Assembly (NCBI GenBank): GCA_009746045.1
Contig: RPFO01002256.1
Span: forward strand, 1 to 50,705
Direction: 5' to 3'
Source: Mesostigma viride
Lineage: Eukaryota > Streptophyta > Mesostigmatophyceae > Mesostigmatales > Mesostigmataceae
Length of the DNA: 50,705 nt
Translations under genes and position numbers: made by a program
The notes under the pieces: model-generated
The model's database searches: none
What the model was told of the DNA's origin: nothing
Seen by the model: the letters and a program-made list of their open reading frames with translations, nothing else
Part shown: positions 20,801 to 30,640 of the stretch, one piece after another
Numbering within the stretch: the first letter of the stretch is position 1
Layout of the letters: every line of letters begins with the position of its first letter

Positions 20801-21587
20801 GTACACAAATGAGATACATTCAAACACCACGAGGTGCTCCCACCCCTGGTTGCACGCAGTTAGAAGTGCTGTGCGGCTGCTATCCATTGTTGGTATGTTA
20901 CTAGATGGGCAGGTGGCTGCTATATTTACCTGGTGTGCCGTCGACAGGGCGCTTCTTTACTCGAGAATTGGACTTGGCCAGCTCGAGCCGCAGCTCGATA
21001 TGCGGAATATCCGGGTCGAACTTCGATCCCTGCGAAAGTCAGCAGCGGGGGACTCAACGGTATGAGAAAGTATAAGGAAGGTCATACTGAAATATAATGG
21101 TGATGCTGCTCCGCATGATCCCCCGTACTCCTGCACACTTCAAACGAGGACTGCTTGATTATTTCCTATGTACGCAAACTATTTACTTTGATCATTGTAT
21201 CCATTGCACGTCGCACTTACGTTCAGTGCCTGCTTTGCAGCCAAAGCAGCTGCCTGATTCTCGAACACAGCGAAAGCCACCGGCTGCGGAATGAATGCGG
21301 AGAGAAATTGACGAAGGTGTGCGCAGGTTAAATCTTCCGCAAAATGTGGCTTAGAATCTGGAGAGGTTCAGCCCAGCCTGCAAAATTCCACCCTGCAAAT
21401 TTCCCACTAATCATACCGTCGGGCTCTTCGAGCTCATCTTTATTTGGCTGTCGACATAGCCAGCATAATGTCGAAATAAATTGTAAATTTCTCTGTCTTT
21501 AACATCAACAGGAAGCCCTGACACGAAAAGGGTGCGCAACTCCTCGCCATTCGCATCTTTCTCAACCTCGCCCACGGTTTCTGCCAT
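14814..21587 (-). CDS. Two-RRM RNA-binding protein (RBPMS/Couch potato/Scw1-like), 8 exons
   Basis: Exons, in coding order: 21587-21417, 21283-21221, 21029-20930, 19074-18999, 17776-17740, 17236-17145, 16297-16228, 14900-14814. All seven introns are GT-AG and every phase closes, giving 696 nt: 231 residues plus a TGA stop. RRM1 spans about residues 17-100 with RNP2 LFVSGL (20-25), RNP1 around PVAFAVF (58-64) and the family hallmark FDPDIP...[12 protein letters not shown] Gly/Pro linker (112-149) follows. RRM2 spans 156-231 with RNP2 LFVANL (160-165) and RNP1 around TSAFVEF (196-202). This layout is that of RBPMS/Couch potato and fungal Scw1/Whi3 proteins, which bind mRNA and control its stability or localisation (family knowledge). 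The small exon 5 (37 nt) has a weak acceptor and is the least certain. Appears intact. Confidence 0.9.
16316..16497. repeat. ~37-bp tandem repeat in the last intron region of the RRM gene
   Basis: About five units built on AGAGCAATAGGGCCAACAAG followed by a TACGGTTATCGCCAATA block, lying in intron 6 just upstream of exon 7 (16228-16297). Units differ at a few positions. Confidence 0.9.
16857..16925. repeat. 34-bp direct repeat, two units, intron 6
   Basis: The block CGCGGTATTCTGGCACCTCC plus ACGGCTGATG occurs twice in tandem. Intronic; no coding role seen. Confidence 0.85.
19514..19612. repeat. GT-rich microsatellite in intron 3
   Basis: GTGTGTGTGT and GTGGGTGTGG tracts broken by CATGCGTGC. 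Lies in the 1.86-kb intron between exons 3 and 4 of the RRM gene. Confidence 0.8.
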
Positions 21588-21831
21588 TGCGGAAGTCGGA
21601 AACAGAAACTACGAATACCGCTGCCCGGCTTTTTCTTAGGTGAGCCCAAGAATACGAGAGCCACGACGCTAGGAATAATGTTGCGAGTTACGGCCGCCAA
21701 CTGCCAAAATAATGGTGTAAAAGATCTGCAAACCGAGCCCCGACTCCCGAGCCTGGCATTGGCTTCGCTGTACGCATCTTACCCCTGCATCCTGGCTGCC
21801 TGCGGTTTTCGTTGCGTGCGTGTAGTATAGT

Positions 21832-21893
21832 CGTTACCGCGTTAAGTTGCAATCGACGCCTAAAATTCGGCATCGCAACTTAAAGCGGTAACG
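21832..21893. repeat. Inverted repeat with 19-bp arms
   Basis: CGTTACCGCGTTAAGTTGC at 21832-21850 pairs with 21875-21893 at 18 of 19 positions around a 24-base centre; a partial third copy (GCAACTTAACGG) follows directly. Confidence 0.85.
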
Positions 21894-22007
21894 CAACTTA
21901 ACGGTAGAATTAGGCTAGCATCCCACCCCCTCCAGCGCTTCGACTGCGCTTCGTTTAAGGGCTTTTTGCCTTTTTCCCACAGCCGGCGCCGCGCCGGCAA
22001 CAATTTC

Positions 22008-22085
22008 ACGTGGCCGGCGGCCGGCGAATGCCGGCCAACAGCCGGCGAATGCCGGCCAACAGCCGGCGTAGGCCGGCCACGAGCT
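22008..22085. repeat. GCCGGC-rich minisatellite
   Basis: A 21-bp unit around GCCGGCCAACAGCCGGCGAA is repeated about three times. It has strong self-complementarity. Confidence 0.8.
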
Positions 22086-22429
22086 GACCAACACCTGGCA
22101 CACACCCGCGAGTCGCGGGGATGCCGGGCTGCTGCCGGCCCGGGCCCTGGCGCCTAGCGGGCGGCCATCGGTGTGTTATTTTAAAATTCATTAATGTGTT
22201 ATGCCGGCTCACAAGCCAGAACTCACAACCAGTCACAATTCACAAAAGGACTAATACACTACACCATACTAGATAATTTTTTTTTTTCAAGTGATTGTTT
22301 TTCACTATGTCAGTGTGTAGATTAGTGAGGCTGGCTACGTGATAGTTACTAACAATTACTACACTCACTTAGCCTGTAATTCAATGATATTTTGAGACTC
22401 GTCACTTATATTAAACAACTATTAGGGTG

Positions 22430-22682
22430 ACGGCCCCGGCGCGAAGTTTTTGGCACCGAAAAAATTCGCGTACCCGTCGGTCCGTACCATGAAAAAGTGG
22501 TGCGCAGTGCGCGCACGGCGTACCCCTACCGGAGCTAGCCATGGCGATGTCGGTGCTTTCAGCCAGAGTAGAAAAAGATAGCTCACGGAATGCAGAGAAA
22601 CTGTGCGAATCTTAACCCGCATTTTTTTACAACGCGATACATCGCGTTGTAGGGCTAGAACGCGATGTATCGCGTTGTAATC
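22430..22682 (+). repeat. Dispersed repeat R, copy 2, plus two short palindromes
   Basis: 22430-22545 matches 14100-14205 in the opposite orientation. At 22629-22650 and 22659-22680 lie two near-palindromes built on AACGCGATACATCGCGTT; each can form a hairpin by itself and the two can pair. Confidence 0.65.
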
Positions 22683-22949
22683 TGACACGTGGCAAACCTA
22701 TTAAACATGCGATTTTTGGTATGAAACTTTCAACATAGGTCAGAAACATCTCATAGAATTCAAGAAAAAATCCTGGTATTTTTGGTATTTTTTTTGTGAC
22801 GGCTGCAAACAAATATGTACCACTGAAATCAGGCATTTTCGCGGGACGAAGGTGAAGACGACGGCGATGGCGGCAGGTAGATCTCGCCAGTTTTTGCGCG
22901 AATTTCAGTGGCTGTTGGGTGGCACGACCATGATGATGCGTTCAAAGGT

Positions 22950-23213
22950 AGGGCCACTAGACACTCCCGGCCAGTTAGGCTAGAAACACACGCCCTGATC
23001 AAGCATGCTGTTTCCGGCCCCACCGTCTAGGTCATCTAGTCGCTCCACACGTAAGCCAGCCATAATTTCAATGCACAAGGATACACATTTCCATCACCAT
23101 TCATCTTCATCATCCTGAACGACTCGAAAACGCGGAAAAGATAACGGCAGGCTCGAGCTACCATGGTCCGGATTCTCCCGATTTCTGGCCTGCGCTGGTT
23201 GTCTCTTTGATGA
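22950..23213. repeat. 264-bp dispersed repeat, copy 2
   Basis: Same orientation and nearly the same sequence as 9577-9840. In this copy the right edge continues as TGATGATGCGTTCAAAGG, which also occurs just before the left edge (22930-22948), so the block is flanked by a direct repeat of about 18 bases. Confidence 0.9.
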
Positions 23214-23380
23214 TGATGCGTTCAAAGGTTGATAATTAGGTTTCTACGAGTTTGTTGAGGTACTGGGGCAAATGAAACGTAGTTTTTTCCAGTTTCTCAC
23301 CCAACTTTCATGCGGAAACCCTGGAAACCGGCATACATATTATTACGTCAAGACTCGGGTCTGCTGCGGCACCACTGATG

Positions 23381-23690
23381 TGTTGCGTGCAGGCCCTTTT
23401 GAACGGACGCAACAATGGAATAAATTACTAAGGCTGTTGGTCTATTGTTCTAGTTTGTCTGGACTTTGATAGTCGTGTGAATTGGACTAGCTAGTTATTT
23501 TGGTCCTAGGTTGACCTTCTAGGGGCCGGTGCAGTCGCGCCGCGCCAGTTCTGGATTTGTCTGTAGTCTTATGCGTGGATCCTCTAGTTGAGGGTCGATG
23601 TCGGCCCGGGGGTCCTACGTGGAATGCATGATTTGGAATGTCCTAGAGGATCGGTGTTGTATCTGCGCCGCTACAGACCTACTAGCTAGG
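23381..23690 (+). mobile_element. Diverged LTR fragment, related to the LTR at 28888
   Basis: It begins TGTTGCGTGCAGGCCC, and its first 310 bases align with the reverse complement of the 584-bp LTR at 28888-29471, including GGAATAAATTACTAAGGCTG and the GAGGGTCGATGTCGGCCC block. It stops where repeat X begins. No internal retrotransposon sequence adjoins it, so it is a truncated solo LTR. Confidence 0.8.
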
Positions 23691-24068
23691 TTAAGGGGAG
23701 GGGATATGCCTAAAGAGCACTTTTCTGGAAACCATACCTATGCATGTGCTAAAAATCCAATTATGATTGGGAACCATAAATATGATTTTAAAAAAATTTT
23801 CCAACCACTTGGGGGGGGTACTATCCCCCACCAGATGCCGGTTACGCGCTAAAAATAGAAAAGACGCTACTTTTGGCATATTTTCCCTAGGACCATGGGC
23901 AAACATATTTGGACCAAATCATATATTTCCATGTAGTTCCCCCACTTTTGAGAAAGAAAGTAAGTAAGTAAGTACTTGCGTGTCATGCGCAAAGGCATGC
24001 CACGGAGTACTATGCTAATCTCATTAGAAAAAATAATTACACAAAAGTTGAAACAAATATCGTCTGCA

Positions 24069-24710
24069 TCATCCCCCACCAACCGTTAAGCACTGGATGG
24101 GGATGTAATCCTCATCCGAGCTGTCCTCTACTGTAATGGCAGACGAGGCGGTAGTGTAGCGGCTATCCTCAGGACCAATAACCTCCACCTGCGGACTTCT
24201 ACCCTGGCTAGCAACGGGCCGCGGGGCCCGTGGGGAGAAAACAGGTGCATACCCCTCGGGAAGGTGCTTATCGCAGATGGCAGCCCATTTCTCCTTGTCA
24301 ATCATGCGGGCGCGGAGTACGGATAGTCCCAGAAGCCCTGCATCTTCAAGCAGTTGTGTCACATAGGTCCGGGTCGCGCCGCGCCGGTGCCCGGCGCGCG
24401 CAAGTTTGCCAGTGGGTTGCGATGGGACAAGGGGACCCTGCCATAGGAGGAGGTGTCGACCTGGTTGGCCCGTCTTAAGCCCCCCGGCAGGGCCCACATC
24501 GGTATTCACCTGGTCGGTGCGGGCAAGATGGCCGGCAAAGAGGAGGCGGCGGTGTCGGATGGTATGGGTGACAAGAGGGAGCTCGCAGTAGAGCTCGGCC
24601 CGGGTGCGGCGTTCTTGGTAGCGGACGCCGAGGATATGACGGAGCATTCGAGTGACGGTGCCGTCAAGCTGCTGGCTCAGCGCCTGGTCCAGGGTCCACG
24701 CCTCGCAGCC
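24069..24710 (-). pseudogene. LINE-A ORF2, C-terminal segment
   Basis: Encodes LDQALSQQLDGTVTRMLRHI, YQERRTRAELYCELP and RHRRLLFAGHLARTD, then the acidic end before a stop near 24070. This matches copy 3 at high identity and lies downstream of the reverse-transcriptase segment at 26441-27364. Here the reading frame is cleaner than in copy 3, with one frame covering most of the 3' half. It is separated from its own N-terminal part by the nested element, so no full protein can be made. Confidence 0.85.
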
Positions 24711-24714
24711 TTAA

Positions 24715-26436
24715 CTCGTCGTCTGTCCCTGGTCCTCTACGGAGGACTGAGTTGAACTCAGTCCTCTCTAGAGGACCGAGTTTTTGGGTTTCGTAGAAAA
24801 TTCGCCCCGGTCATAATGTTTGTCAAAAAAATTCTCTCAAAATTTATTCAAATACTACGTGAAAAGATCTTTCTTGGACATATTTTTGGGATTTTTTTTG
24901 GATTTGGTATGAGCGGCTAAATGTACGGTCAAAGTACAGGTGGTAAGGGTACTTTTCCACGTGAAACGCGAGTTCCGGAAATGCACGACCTAGCCATGGC
25001 GGCTCGCGCCCATGCATGCAGTTTACGTTTGCGGACGAGTTAGCTGTCCAAACTCAGGAAATAGATTTAACATGCCCTAAAGATGATAAAAATCAATTTT
25101 TAGCTCGCGGGGATGCGATTTACCCGGTGTCGGCATTGTTCTTGCTGGAAAAAACTGCGATAAGGCAGGTCGACGGAATTGATGACTGCGCTTGCTTTGC
25201 GGCGCAATTTCAATGGCTGATAGGTTTCTTTCTACATTTTAACATGCATTGTATTAGAGTAAATTGAGTGACAGTGTAGATTTGATGATTTCGACCATTC
25301 TGTCACGTCATGGTCTATGTGCCGCAAAGTGCCACTTTTGCGGGCACCGCCTGGGCCAAGGTAACGCCAGCCGTGCCAGGTAAAGCCGGATAATCGTTGC
25401 CTCTTCGTTTCTTGATGTTCGTACATGAGTTTAAGCTTGCGAGGCGTTGTCAGGTTCAAGTCTTGATGCTCTTTCTTGACCGTTGCCTGCCCCTCTCTAA
25501 AACCCCCTTTTCAGATGATGTTAGCTGGCATTTGCCTTAACCCAGAGTAGTTGTGCAGGGTTTTAGGAGCTGTGCAGGTTTAAACACCTTCATAGATGTT
25601 AGTTATTCTTTTGCTACGTTCATACTGCATGATTGTGTGGCCACGGGCTGCGTCAAGGGTGCATTCAAGCTTTTACGGGTGAGTGAAAAGTCTTGGTGAC
25701 AAACCACTGCCATCATGTGCCAGCAACTATGTTGGCCACATCATGGCAAGGCAAACCAGTTATAGCCATATCTATTGTTGTTAGAAACAATGGAAATATG
25801 CTTAACCTACCCATTATATTGGTGGTTGACACTCATAACATAACCCTTTGTTGGTAGGTATCCAAGCCCATTCCCTACATGCATGCATAGGCTCTCACTA
25901 CATGATAAGGTATGATATACCTGAAGTATGACGATGCAAGTGTGTTGTCCTGTAATGCTTGAAGGGAAATGAGTTGATTGGGATGGTTGGTGGCCACGGT
26001 GGTGTGTAGTATGACCGCACTTACATGCTAGCAAAGTTAGCAAAAGCCCCATTCCTCTCCTGAGGACTGAGAGTTTTTTAATTGTTTCAGGCAGTTGCAG
26101 TGGCCAAATCGAGCCCAGTTTTTTGCCACGTTTCAAGAACTATATTGTTTACATGCCTATATTTTTTCTTCATGCACCAGGATTTGATTGAATTTTTCCC
26201 ACTTGTTCTTATCCCGAAAAAATGCAAATTCGCGAGGGGTGCCCAACGTCCGTGTAATTTTCAGGTGTTCGGGTCAAGTTTTCACATATGCAGTATTTTT
26301 GCCAACAAAATGACATCTAGTACACCCCCGATCCACATCAAAACATTTGGGATGGACCCCCCACCTAGTCGCTACACGCGGTTGAAAATTGTCAACTCAG
26401 TCCTCCTGTGAGGACTGAGTTGGGACAGACGACGAG
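24715..26436. mobile_element. TTAA-target DNA transposon, non-autonomous, nested in the LINE
   Basis: Terminal inverted repeats CTCGTCGTCTGTCCC (24715-24729 and inverted 26422-26436) are flanked by TTAA at 24711-24714 and 26437-26440. The uninterrupted LINE copies show that the site is a TTAA-like sequence of which one copy is expected, so TTAA is the target duplication. TTAA duplication is typical of piggyBac and Kolobok superfamilies; the TIR does not match the usual piggyBac CCY start. Next to each TIR is a small hairpin based on AACTCAGTCCTC. The 1,722-bp interior has no convincing gene; one 83-residue frame at 25016-25267 has no domain. Confidence 0.85.
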
Positions 26437-26440
26437 TTAA

Positions 26441-27364
26441 AGGAGGATGCTGAGGACAAGGGCCTTGAACAGAATGCGCTTGGGTCGCTCACTCAGGTAG
26501 CGAGAGGTCCAGAACCTGTCGAGGCGGCGGAGGGCCGCCCAGGCCTGGTCAATGCAGGTGTTGATGTCGTCGGCCGTGGAGGGAAGCCAGCTGCCAAGGA
26601 GCTTGAAGCGAGTCGCCGGGGGGACGGGGCTGCCGTCCAGCAAGAGGAGGGTGGGTGGGGCTATCCCAGCAGGGAAGCCGATGGCCATGACCTCCGTTTT
26701 CTTGCTGATCATAAGCCCCACCGCCCGCGCTTCCAGTGATAAGCTGTCTAGCCACAGTTGGGCTGACTCTGGGGTTTCCACGAGCGTCGTGTCATCAGCG
26801 TAGATCAGATGGCTCAGGCGGTAGGGTGGGTCAACCCCGCCGTAGCTGGCGTACTCCGTGACCTCGATACCCGGCGGGCGCCCCTCCACCCGGGCGAAGC
26901 GGGCTTGTGCACGCCGCATAATATAGTCCACCATAATGATGAATAGATATGGGGAGAGCACACAGCCCTGCCACACCCCGGTGTGCAGGGGGAACGCCGG
27001 AGTGACGCCGTCGGCGGTACGGACCTGGGCTTGGGACCCTTCATAGAATTGGCGGATGATCTCAACGATGTACGATGGGACACGGAACAGGTGAAGGACC
27101 ACCCACAGGGCGTCCCATATAACCGTATCGAATGCCTTGGTGTAATCCACGAAGATCAATAGCAATGGCAAGAGGCCGGGGGCCAGGCGGCCCACTTCCT
27201 CGATCAGGCGGCGCGCGGTAATAGTGACCATAACACAATTGCGACCAACACGGAAGCCCATCTGGGACTCACCTAGGTGGAGATCGAGGCTGGCGCGCAT
27301 GCGGTTCAGCAGGAGACGCATGAAGACTTTCAGCACGCAGCTTTGGAGGCATACGCCGCGGTAA
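26441..27364 (-). pseudogene. LINE-A ORF2, reverse-transcriptase segment
   Basis: One open frame covers the fingers and palm of a non-LTR reverse transcriptase: NYRGVCLQSCVLKVFMRLLL (motif 1), LLIFVDYTKAFDTV with the first catalytic Asp, VWQGCVLSPYLFIIMVDYIM, and LIYADDTTLV with the YADD catalytic pair, followed by the thumb-like region. The frame is uninterrupted to the TTAA insertion at 26440. The endonuclease and ORF1 are missing by 5' truncation, and the first residues up to about 27364 are read from repeat X. Reverse transcriptases of this type prime DNA synthesis on a nicked target. Confidence 0.9.
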
Positions 27365-27549
27365 TTTTGAGAAAGTCTGCCTAACTTTGAGCACAAAATA
27401 ATGATGTTTAGACACATTGATGGATTTTCCCGCAAAAAGGGTACTTTTTTTCACACACACACAAAAAAAATCATAAACACATGGAATCATGCCATATCTT
27501 ATATTTTCAAATACTAGAGAGGGGGGGGCATGCAGCCCCAAATTTTCAG

Positions 27550-27995
27550 GTCATTCTGACAAGCGCAGCCCTATTTGATGGATATTCCTAGATTGCCACC
27601 TGTGATGACGCTGACGGAGGTTTTAGCTAGTATTTAACCACACTAACACCCCTTTATTCATCTAAGCCACGTGAAAACTGGCCAAACCACATACTACCAT
27701 ACTCTGCACATATGGTACCTCCTATGTTAAAGGTTAGACGAAGTTCTGACAAGAACTGCCCAAGTTACAACCATTCCAAGACGGCCACCCATGTAGACAC
27801 TACAAGGAATTCATAGTAACCATTCAGCCACACTAGCACCTCCTTCTTTATCAAAGGCATCTGCAAACTGACCAAAGCACACATAATTAACTCTTGCACG
27901 CTGACGGCAACGCATGCTCAACGTGGGGGGTCATTGTGACAAGAACTACTCAAGTTGATGGGTTTCCTATATGACCACCTGACAAGGCACGAAGG
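27550..27995. repeat. Degenerate ~190-bp tandem repeats adjoining repeat X
   Basis: A TCATTCTGACAAG...GGCCACC block recurs at about 27552, 27738 and 27930, and an ACACCCCTTTATTCATC-type block at 27643 and 27838. The copies are diverged (perhaps 65-75% identity by eye). The first unit is the 3' part of repeat X. Confidence 0.6.
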
Positions 27996-28887
27996 ACCAC
28001 TCAGTAAGTTAGTGACCCCACAGTGCCACTTCATATGCCATCCAACATGCACCAAAACCGTGCTGAGTATGTTTACAATGTACAAAGGGGTGGCCACGCA
28101 CCTCATACGTCTTCATCGTCCCTCGAGCATGGCCAGCCTTGTAAATATGTTCATAGCCTTCACGATGGTAGCCCTAACATGCCTAAGCAGCATTTCCTAT
28201 GTTTCTCCCAGGTTAGAGTGTAAGGTTGATGCCAACCAAGCCAATCAACTCAACAACACCTCCTAAACGGTCCTCCCCGGCATGGATGACAAACTGGGAC
28301 TATGGAGGGCAAGGAACCAAGTAGGAACATGGTATATATAGCTTGCATGCAGTCATGCATGTCAACCATGATGGTTGGCTCAGCACATTGTAGTCTTGTC
28401 ACATCATCATAACAAAGGAAAGCTCAAACAACCATTGGTGCCAGCTATCTACATGCAGTCACACAAATGCAATATCTCCAACATCATCATCATCACTAAA
28501 ACACATCCATCCCTGCACAATAAAATGCAAAGAAACCACTGGCGGCCCTTCAGCGCATGAGCGCTGTGATGCCGCTGCGGCCTGCGAAGAGAGGGTGCGT
28601 CACTCTCAAACAACAAGAAGCGTCCATACGCACAACATCCTTGCCAGAACACGTTTTATGAAATGCCTTATACCTTCCCGAAGAGTTATAGGCTGCGACT
28701 GAAGCGGCCCTGATCACGACATCAACGAAAACAATCTAAAGTTGCCAGGTATTCGACAACACAACGGCAAGCGACGGCGAGCTAGCTGGCGGAAACTGCC
28801 CAAAAAGAACGCAAAAAACCTCGAACGACGAGCTCATAGAAGAAAGCACTGATAGCAGATAACATTGGCGACAAATCTGTACCTCGC
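27996..28887. other. No gene recognised
   Basis: Short frames on both strands without domains. The stretch borders the 3' LTR of the Ty3/gypsy element. Confidence 0.5.
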
Positions 28888-29471
28888 TGTTACGTCCCTG
28901 CCCAGACACACCTAGCCTGAGCTACGTAGCGAAAGACCCTCCTTGCCGGAATTAGGAATAATTCAAGATAGCCTAAAGTAGGTTGCGCTTCACGACGTGA
29001 GTCGTGAGATATCTGGCATCACGGCTTAATGCCAAGCTAATTAGTTCACACTTATATTGGCTAGCAATACCAATTACAAATGGATAATGCCCCGGGCTCA
29101 ATGTGTAGGCGTATTCGCACTTATCATTCATTAAACCAAGAGGACGAGACTCTCGTCCTCGGACCAATTTAACCTAGGTTGGTTGCGGCGCAGATACACG
29201 CCAATTTCCCTAGAACAATCCGAGTCACTCATGCCACGTAGGATCCGGGCCGACATCGACCCTCAACTATAGGATCCACGCCTAGAACCACTGACAGACT
29301 CAGAACCGGCGCGGCGCCACAGCGCCGGCCCCTAAAAGGACAACCTAGGACCAAAATAACTAGTCCAATTCACACGATAGCCAAGGTCCGTAAAACCCAA
29401 GTCCAATAGACCAAACAGCCTTAGTAATTTATTCCATTGTTACGTCCGGCCAAAAGGGCAGGGACGTAACA
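28888..29471 (-). mobile_element. 3' LTR of the Ty3/gypsy element (584 bp)
   Basis: It starts TGTTACGTCCCTGCCC and ends with the exact reverse complement, GGGCAGGGACGTAACA, giving canonical TG...CA ends with 16-bp inverted termini. It is immediately preceded, in the element's own (minus) orientation, by a polypurine tract at 29472-29483, as required for plus-strand priming. No second full LTR is present in the window on the 5' side of pol. Confidence 0.85.
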
Positions 29472-29483
29472 CTCCTCCCCCCC
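29472..29483 (-). other. Polypurine tract
   Basis: Reads GGGGGGGAGGAG on the minus strand, directly abutting the LTR start. This is the expected primer site for second-strand synthesis in LTR retrotransposons and fixes the element's orientation. Confidence 0.8.
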
Positions 29484-29692
29484 ATGGGGGTCGGTAGTCC
29501 CTACCGTACAAGTTAGATTTGGAAAAACAACGCTACTATAAGAGTACTATGTCCCAACCTCGGTTCACCCGCAGGTTAGTAATGCCAGTTCCTCTAGAAG
29601 TTGATACACAGGCCCAACTCTGACGTAGTAGTAAGACTCTGATGGTGACTGGATCAATCCGCTATCCGTCACGAAAAACTATTCTAACCACT

Positions 29693-30640
29693 TTAGCGTC
29701 CGCCGCTAGTGGCACGTCGCTGCGACAGGACTTCAGTGAAGGCCCTACGCCCCGCGTGGGTCATCTGTGAAATCATCATCCCAGGGTGCGAACACAGGTC
29801 AATCTCAAAAGCCACTTGGTAGGGGGACACCTTCTGCCGACCCAGCCGGGACAGCTCCACCCACGACCCTCGGGGCCACAGAGACAGGAACCCAGCGAGG
29901 TACTGGGGATGGGTGAACATGAGCGTCAACGCCGACCGATCCACCACCCCACAACGGTGCTCGCGAACAAAGTTCACCCCCATCAGGAAAACCTCCATAC
30001 GCACGTGATCATCGTTGATCGACACCGCCCGGGCCCCTACAATATCGGGCGCCACTCTGCCCGGTACCGGCCGGACGAAGTCCCCCAATGACCACTCCTC
30101 GTGAGACGACCCAGGAGCCCTGGAAGCCGCATCATAACCCACTGAGGTGGCTGCCGAATGATCGCCTTGACGACCGTGCTGGACCATCAGGCGCTGTATC
30201 AGGTCCTGTCCTGATTGTACCGCAGCTACGAGCGCTTCCAAGCGTATCACGGGATCCGCTGGTACCAGAATGCCTGTCCCGCTGGGATCCTCTGCGGCCC
30301 GAGGTCGCGTCTCTGCCATGGTGTGTGTGTGTAGGCACGGTGTCTCCGCGGAAGGGTGGGAGGGTCGTCCCGACGAAGTGGGCCGGATGTGTCCCTCCGC
30401 CGGACGTGGCATTGATGAGCCGGCTGGTGCAGGCCGGGGACGTGGTTCCAGGGAGACTAGGAAGGTAGGCTCCGGTGGTTCCAAGGAGACAAGGAAGGTA
30501 GGCTCCTCTTGGCCCGCATCCGCCGAAGGACCTAAGGGGGCCACCACCGGGGGCTCGCCCCCGGCCGGCTGTTCTGTCCTAGCCGGAGCAGCTCCCGTCG
30601 TATCCGACCGCGGTCGCCGAGACTCTCGCTCCAATTCCAC
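29693..30640 (-). CDS. Post-pol ORF of the Ty3/gypsy element, unknown function
   Basis: A 315-residue open frame. Its first third is Pro/Arg/Glu-rich and disordered, with a duplicated TFLVSLEP motif (an in-frame 33-bp duplication). The middle has a likely helix (LEALVAAVQSGQDLIQRL) and the last third looks folded, with MFTHPQYLAGFLSLWPRGSW and FEIDLCSHPGMM. No retroviral protease, envelope signal peptide, membrane segment or zinc knuckle is visible. It lies between integrase and the polypurine tract, the position of an env-like ORF, but its sequence could equally be a displaced gag-like protein. It overlaps the next upstream ORF by about 110 bases in another frame. Confidence 0.5.
   Translation of the reverse strand: MELERESRRPRSDTTGAAPARTEQPAGGEPPVVAPLGPSADAGQEEPTFLVSLEPPEPTFLVSLEPRPRPAPAGSSMPRPAEGHIRPTSSGRPSHPSAETPCLHTHTMAETRPRAAEDPSGTGILVPADPVIRLEALVAAVQSGQDLIQRLMVQHGRQGDHSAATSVGYDAASRAPGSSHEEWSLGDFVRPVPGRVAPDIVGARAVSINDDHVRMEVFLMGVNFVREHRCGVVDRSALTLMFTHPQYLAGFLSLWPRGSWVELSRLGRQKVSPYQVAFEIDLCSHPGMMISQMTHAGRRAFTEVLSQRRATSGGR

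Larger units (their letters stand above)
21588..22429. other. Upstream region of the RRM gene, no other gene recognised
   Basis: The promoter of the minus-strand RRM gene should lie in the first few hundred bases. No TATA box at a convincing spacing is visible. Two repeats stand out: an inverted repeat at 21832-21893 and a GC-rich minisatellite at 22008-22085. Confidence 0.45.
23957..27364 (-). mobile_element. LINE-A copy 5, longest copy, carrying a nested DNA transposon
   Basis: This minus-strand copy starts in the reverse-transcriptase domain (27364) and ends in a TTAC tail (23957-23974). It is flanked by TTTTGAGAAAG direct repeats of 11 bp. A TTAA-flanked element at 24715-26436 interrupts it between the codons for LSIL and those for the Trp-Thr-Leu-Asp-Gln segment, exactly where copies 1 and 3 are continuous. 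Without that element the LINE sequence is 1,678 bp, so the 5' half (endonuclease and ORF1) was never inserted. Confidence 0.9.
23691..27600. mobile_element. Repeat X copy 1, split by a LINE insertion
   Basis: The two outer parts (23691-23956 and 27365-27600) are together colinear with the uninterrupted copy at 35453-35942. They are separated by LINE-A copy 5 and share an 11-bp duplicated site, TTTTGAGAAAG, at 23946-23956 and 27365-27375. Repeat X is about 490 bp, A+T-rich and non-coding, with no visible TIR and no TG...CA ends; its class is unknown. Confidence 0.85.

Noticed and set aside
25016-25267. 83-residue plus-strand frame inside the TTAA element
   Set aside because: No domain, no matching copy and no transposase feature; length is within chance expectation.
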